Made by a program: the position numbers and the translations under genes. From Lachnospiraceae bacterium (GTDB lineage Bacteria > Bacillota > Clostridia > Lachnospirales > Lachnospiraceae): a stretch of DNA of 64,000 nucleotides. The notes beneath the pieces were generated by a model. It worked only from the letters and a program-made list of their open reading frames with translations. It did not search any database and was not told the origin of the DNA. Below are positions 62,023 to 64,000 of this stretch, piece by piece (within the stretch, counting starts at the first letter, position 1; each line of letters begins with the position of its first letter). The stretch spans positions 1-64,000 of the forward strand of contig JAILGE010000035.1 of NCBI GenBank assembly GCA_024697065.1, written 5' to 3'.

Positions 62023-62414
62023 AATTATTGCCTCCGTTAAGAGATTTTTTGATGATAAACGCAGTTAAAAGCAAAAAGTGCGTGACTTCAGTATATCGTA
62101 TTTACATTGATTTGGGACCAATAATGTAACATGTTAGACAAAAGATTTTAAAGTTTGTTAACACTTGATTAAAAATTGTCGTGAATATACACAAATTCAA
62201 AACTCAAACTTAGGAATAATATATAAAAAAAATAGACAAAAAATGAACGGATTGTTTTAATGGCAATAAAAGTTCACAATAGAGCAATTTTTGGAGAGAA
62301 TAAAATTGGTGAAAATTCTATAATCTTACTTGGTTGGAGCGGATATAAGGGCCTATATCTGTGAAGACTGCACAAATACTCGTAACGTAAACAAAATAGC
62401 AAAGGAGACTAATT

Positions 62415-63863
62415 ATGAAAAGAAGAAAATGGTTATCCGGCTTAGTATGCATGACAATGGCTACATCATTCCTTGCCGGATGTACACCCAGTAATGGTGA
62501 TGACGCAAATGGTGGCGCAGCTCCCGCTGAACCCGCAGCAACAGATGCAACTACCGGAACAGCTGCTACAGAGCAGGTTGCAGGTAATGCAGAAGGTTCT
62601 GAAGGAACAATCAATCTGTGGGCCTTCACAGACGAAGTTCCCAAGATGGTAGACAAGTTTGTAGAGACACACCCCGATTTCCACTATCAGGTTAAGTCTA
62701 CAATCATTGCTACAACAGATGGTGCTTATCAGCCCGCTCTTGACCAGGCCCTCCAGGCAGGCGGCGCAGATGCTCCTGATATGTACTGCGCAGAGGCAGC
62801 ATTCGTCCTTAAGTATACACAGGGTGATGCTTGGCAGTATGCTTGCCCTTACGCTGATCTTGGTATCGACGTTGATGCTGAGGTTAAGGCAGCTGACATC
62901 GCTCAGTACACAGTAGATATAGGAACCAACCCGGACGGACAGCTTGTTGGTCTTGGCTACCAGGCTACCGGTGGTGCTTTCATCTACAGACGTTCAATCG
63001 CTAAAGACGTATTCGGAACAGATGATCCCGAGAAGATCGCTGAGATCATTGGATCCGGTTCACAGAGCTGGGACAAGTTCTTTGAAGCAGCTGAGACTCT
63101 TAAGGGCAAGGGATACGGCATCATCTCCGGTGACGGTGATCTCTGGCACGCAGTTGAGAACAGCTCTGATAAGGGTTGGATCGTTGATGACAAGCTTGTT
63201 ATCGATCCTAAGCGTGAAGCTTTCCTTGATCTTTCAAAGCAGCTTAAGGACAACGGATATCACAATGATACTCAGGACTGGCAGGATGCTTGGTTCGCAG
63301 ATATGAAGGGCGAAGGCGAGAAGCAGATCTTCGGTTTCTTCGGACCCGCTTGGCTTATCAACTACACACTTGCTCCTAACTGCGGTGGTGAGAAGGTAGG
63401 CGAAGGTACATATGGTGACTGGGCAGTATGTGCACCTCCCGTTGGTTTCTTCTGGGGCGGCACATGGGTACTTGCTAACAAGAACTCTGAGAAGAAGGAA
63501 GCTGTTGGTCAGATCATTGACTGGATCACTCTTAACACAGAGGAAGATGGTCTTCAGTACATGTGGGCTAACGGAACCCTTAACGGAGAAGGCGGTACAA
63601 AGGACTGCGTAGCTTCCGGTACAGTAATGAGCAAGTCTGACGGATCTCTTGAGTTCCTCGGCGGACAGAACATGTTCGATGCATTCGTTCCTGCAAACAG
63701 CTATGCAAACGGTAAGAACCTTACTCAGTACGATGAGTCTATCAACCAGATCTGGAGAGATCAGGTTCGTCAGTACACAGCAGGTGAGAAGGACAGAGAT
63801 ACAGCAATCGCTGATTTCAAGTCTACTGTAGCTGACAAGCTTGCTATCGATGCAGCAGAATAA
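62415..63863 (+). CDS. Sugar ABC transporter substrate-binding lipoprotein
   Basis: Lipobox FLAGC; EGTINLWAFTDEVPKMVDKFVETHPDF; family-1 SBP organisation. Confidence 0.9.
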   Translation: MKRRKWLSGLVCMTMATSFLAGCTPSNGDDANGGAAPAEPAATDATTGTAATEQVAGNAEGSEGTINLWAFTDEVPKMVDKFVETHPDFHYQVKSTIIATTDGAYQPALDQALQAGGADAPDMYCAEAAFVLKYTQGDAWQYACPYADLGIDVDAEVKAADIAQYTVDIGTNPDGQLVGLGYQATGGAFIYRRSIAKDVFGTDDPEKIAEIIGSGSQSWDKFFEAAETLKGKGYGIISGDGDLWHAVENSSDKGWIVDDKLVIDPKREAFLDLSKQLKDNGYHNDTQDWQDAWFADMKGEGEKQIFGFFGPAWLINYTLAPNCGGEKVGEGTYGDWAVCAPPVGFFWGGTWVLANKNSEKKEAVGQIIDWITLNTEEDGLQYMWANGTLNGEGGTKDCVASGTVMSKSDGSLEFLGGQNMFDAFVPANSYANGKNLTQYDESINQIWRDQVRQYTAGEKDRDTAIADFKSTVADKLAIDAAE

Positions 63864-63899
63864 TCAGTAATTTGAACGATTCAGATTAACATGATTAGT

Positions 63900-63926
63900 G
63901 CAGGACGGTGTGGTTTACCGTCCTGC
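63900..63926 (+). terminator. Intercistronic hairpin after the SBP gene
   Basis: gcaggacggt ... accgtcctgc followed by attt. Confidence 0.6.
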
Positions 63927-63957
63927 ATTTAAAAATAAGATAAACCGGGGTTGACAG

Positions 63958-64000
63958 ATGAAAAAGAAAAAACTTGTTAAATATGGAAAATACGGATATT
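63958..64000 (+). CDS. Start of the next gene (MKKKKLVKYGKYGY...), probably an ABC permease by position; truncated
   Basis: ATG at 63958, open to window end; product inferred from context only. Confidence 0.35.
   Translation, partial: MKKKKLVKYGKYGY

Overview
64-kb window from a low-GC Firmicute. Gene content (GH94, GH43, glgC/glgD, SufCBD, spoVG, DnaD/DnaI-type helicase loader, solo ackA) suggests a Lachnospiraceae-like, Butyrivibrio-type fibre degrader; the taxon is inferred, not proven. Most of the window is ordinary chromosome: K+ uptake (trkA/trkH plus a K+ channel), DegV, MBOAT/SGNH, a beta-helix surface protein, murC, dnaD/dnaI-like genes, prs, glgCD, spoVG, pth-mfd, sufCBD, an L,D-transpeptidase, GH94, GH43, hsp20, proS, ackA, mecA-like, GH18, TsaC/Sua5, rpiB, dCMP deaminase, SleB and an ABC sugar-binding protein. 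The unusual part is two loci about 41 kb apart that share one C-terminal domain with a caspase/CHAT/DUF4347-like motif pair (SHG ... YFYGC). At 117-2115 it is the tail of a VWA + TSP3-repeat protein that appears cut at its 5' end next to an IS3-type transposase. At 43209-43961 it is an orphan, start-less cassette inside a ~3.3-kb island (42.43-45.8 kb). That island also holds three diverged copies of a small membrane protein family and is bounded by two ~180-bp direct repeats. Each domain copy is followed directly by a one-TM small protein. I interpret these loci as a candidate polymorphic (surface-delivered) toxin/immunity system with an orphan-cassette array. Other notable points: a TIR-TM-Sel1 protein, adjacent DnaA boxes upstream of the helicase-loader genes, a CIRCE element overlapping the hsp20 -35 box, and a promoter firing into a ~550-nt non-coding gap. 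No rRNA, tRNA or CRISPR was recognised. All calls are by eye; no searches were run.
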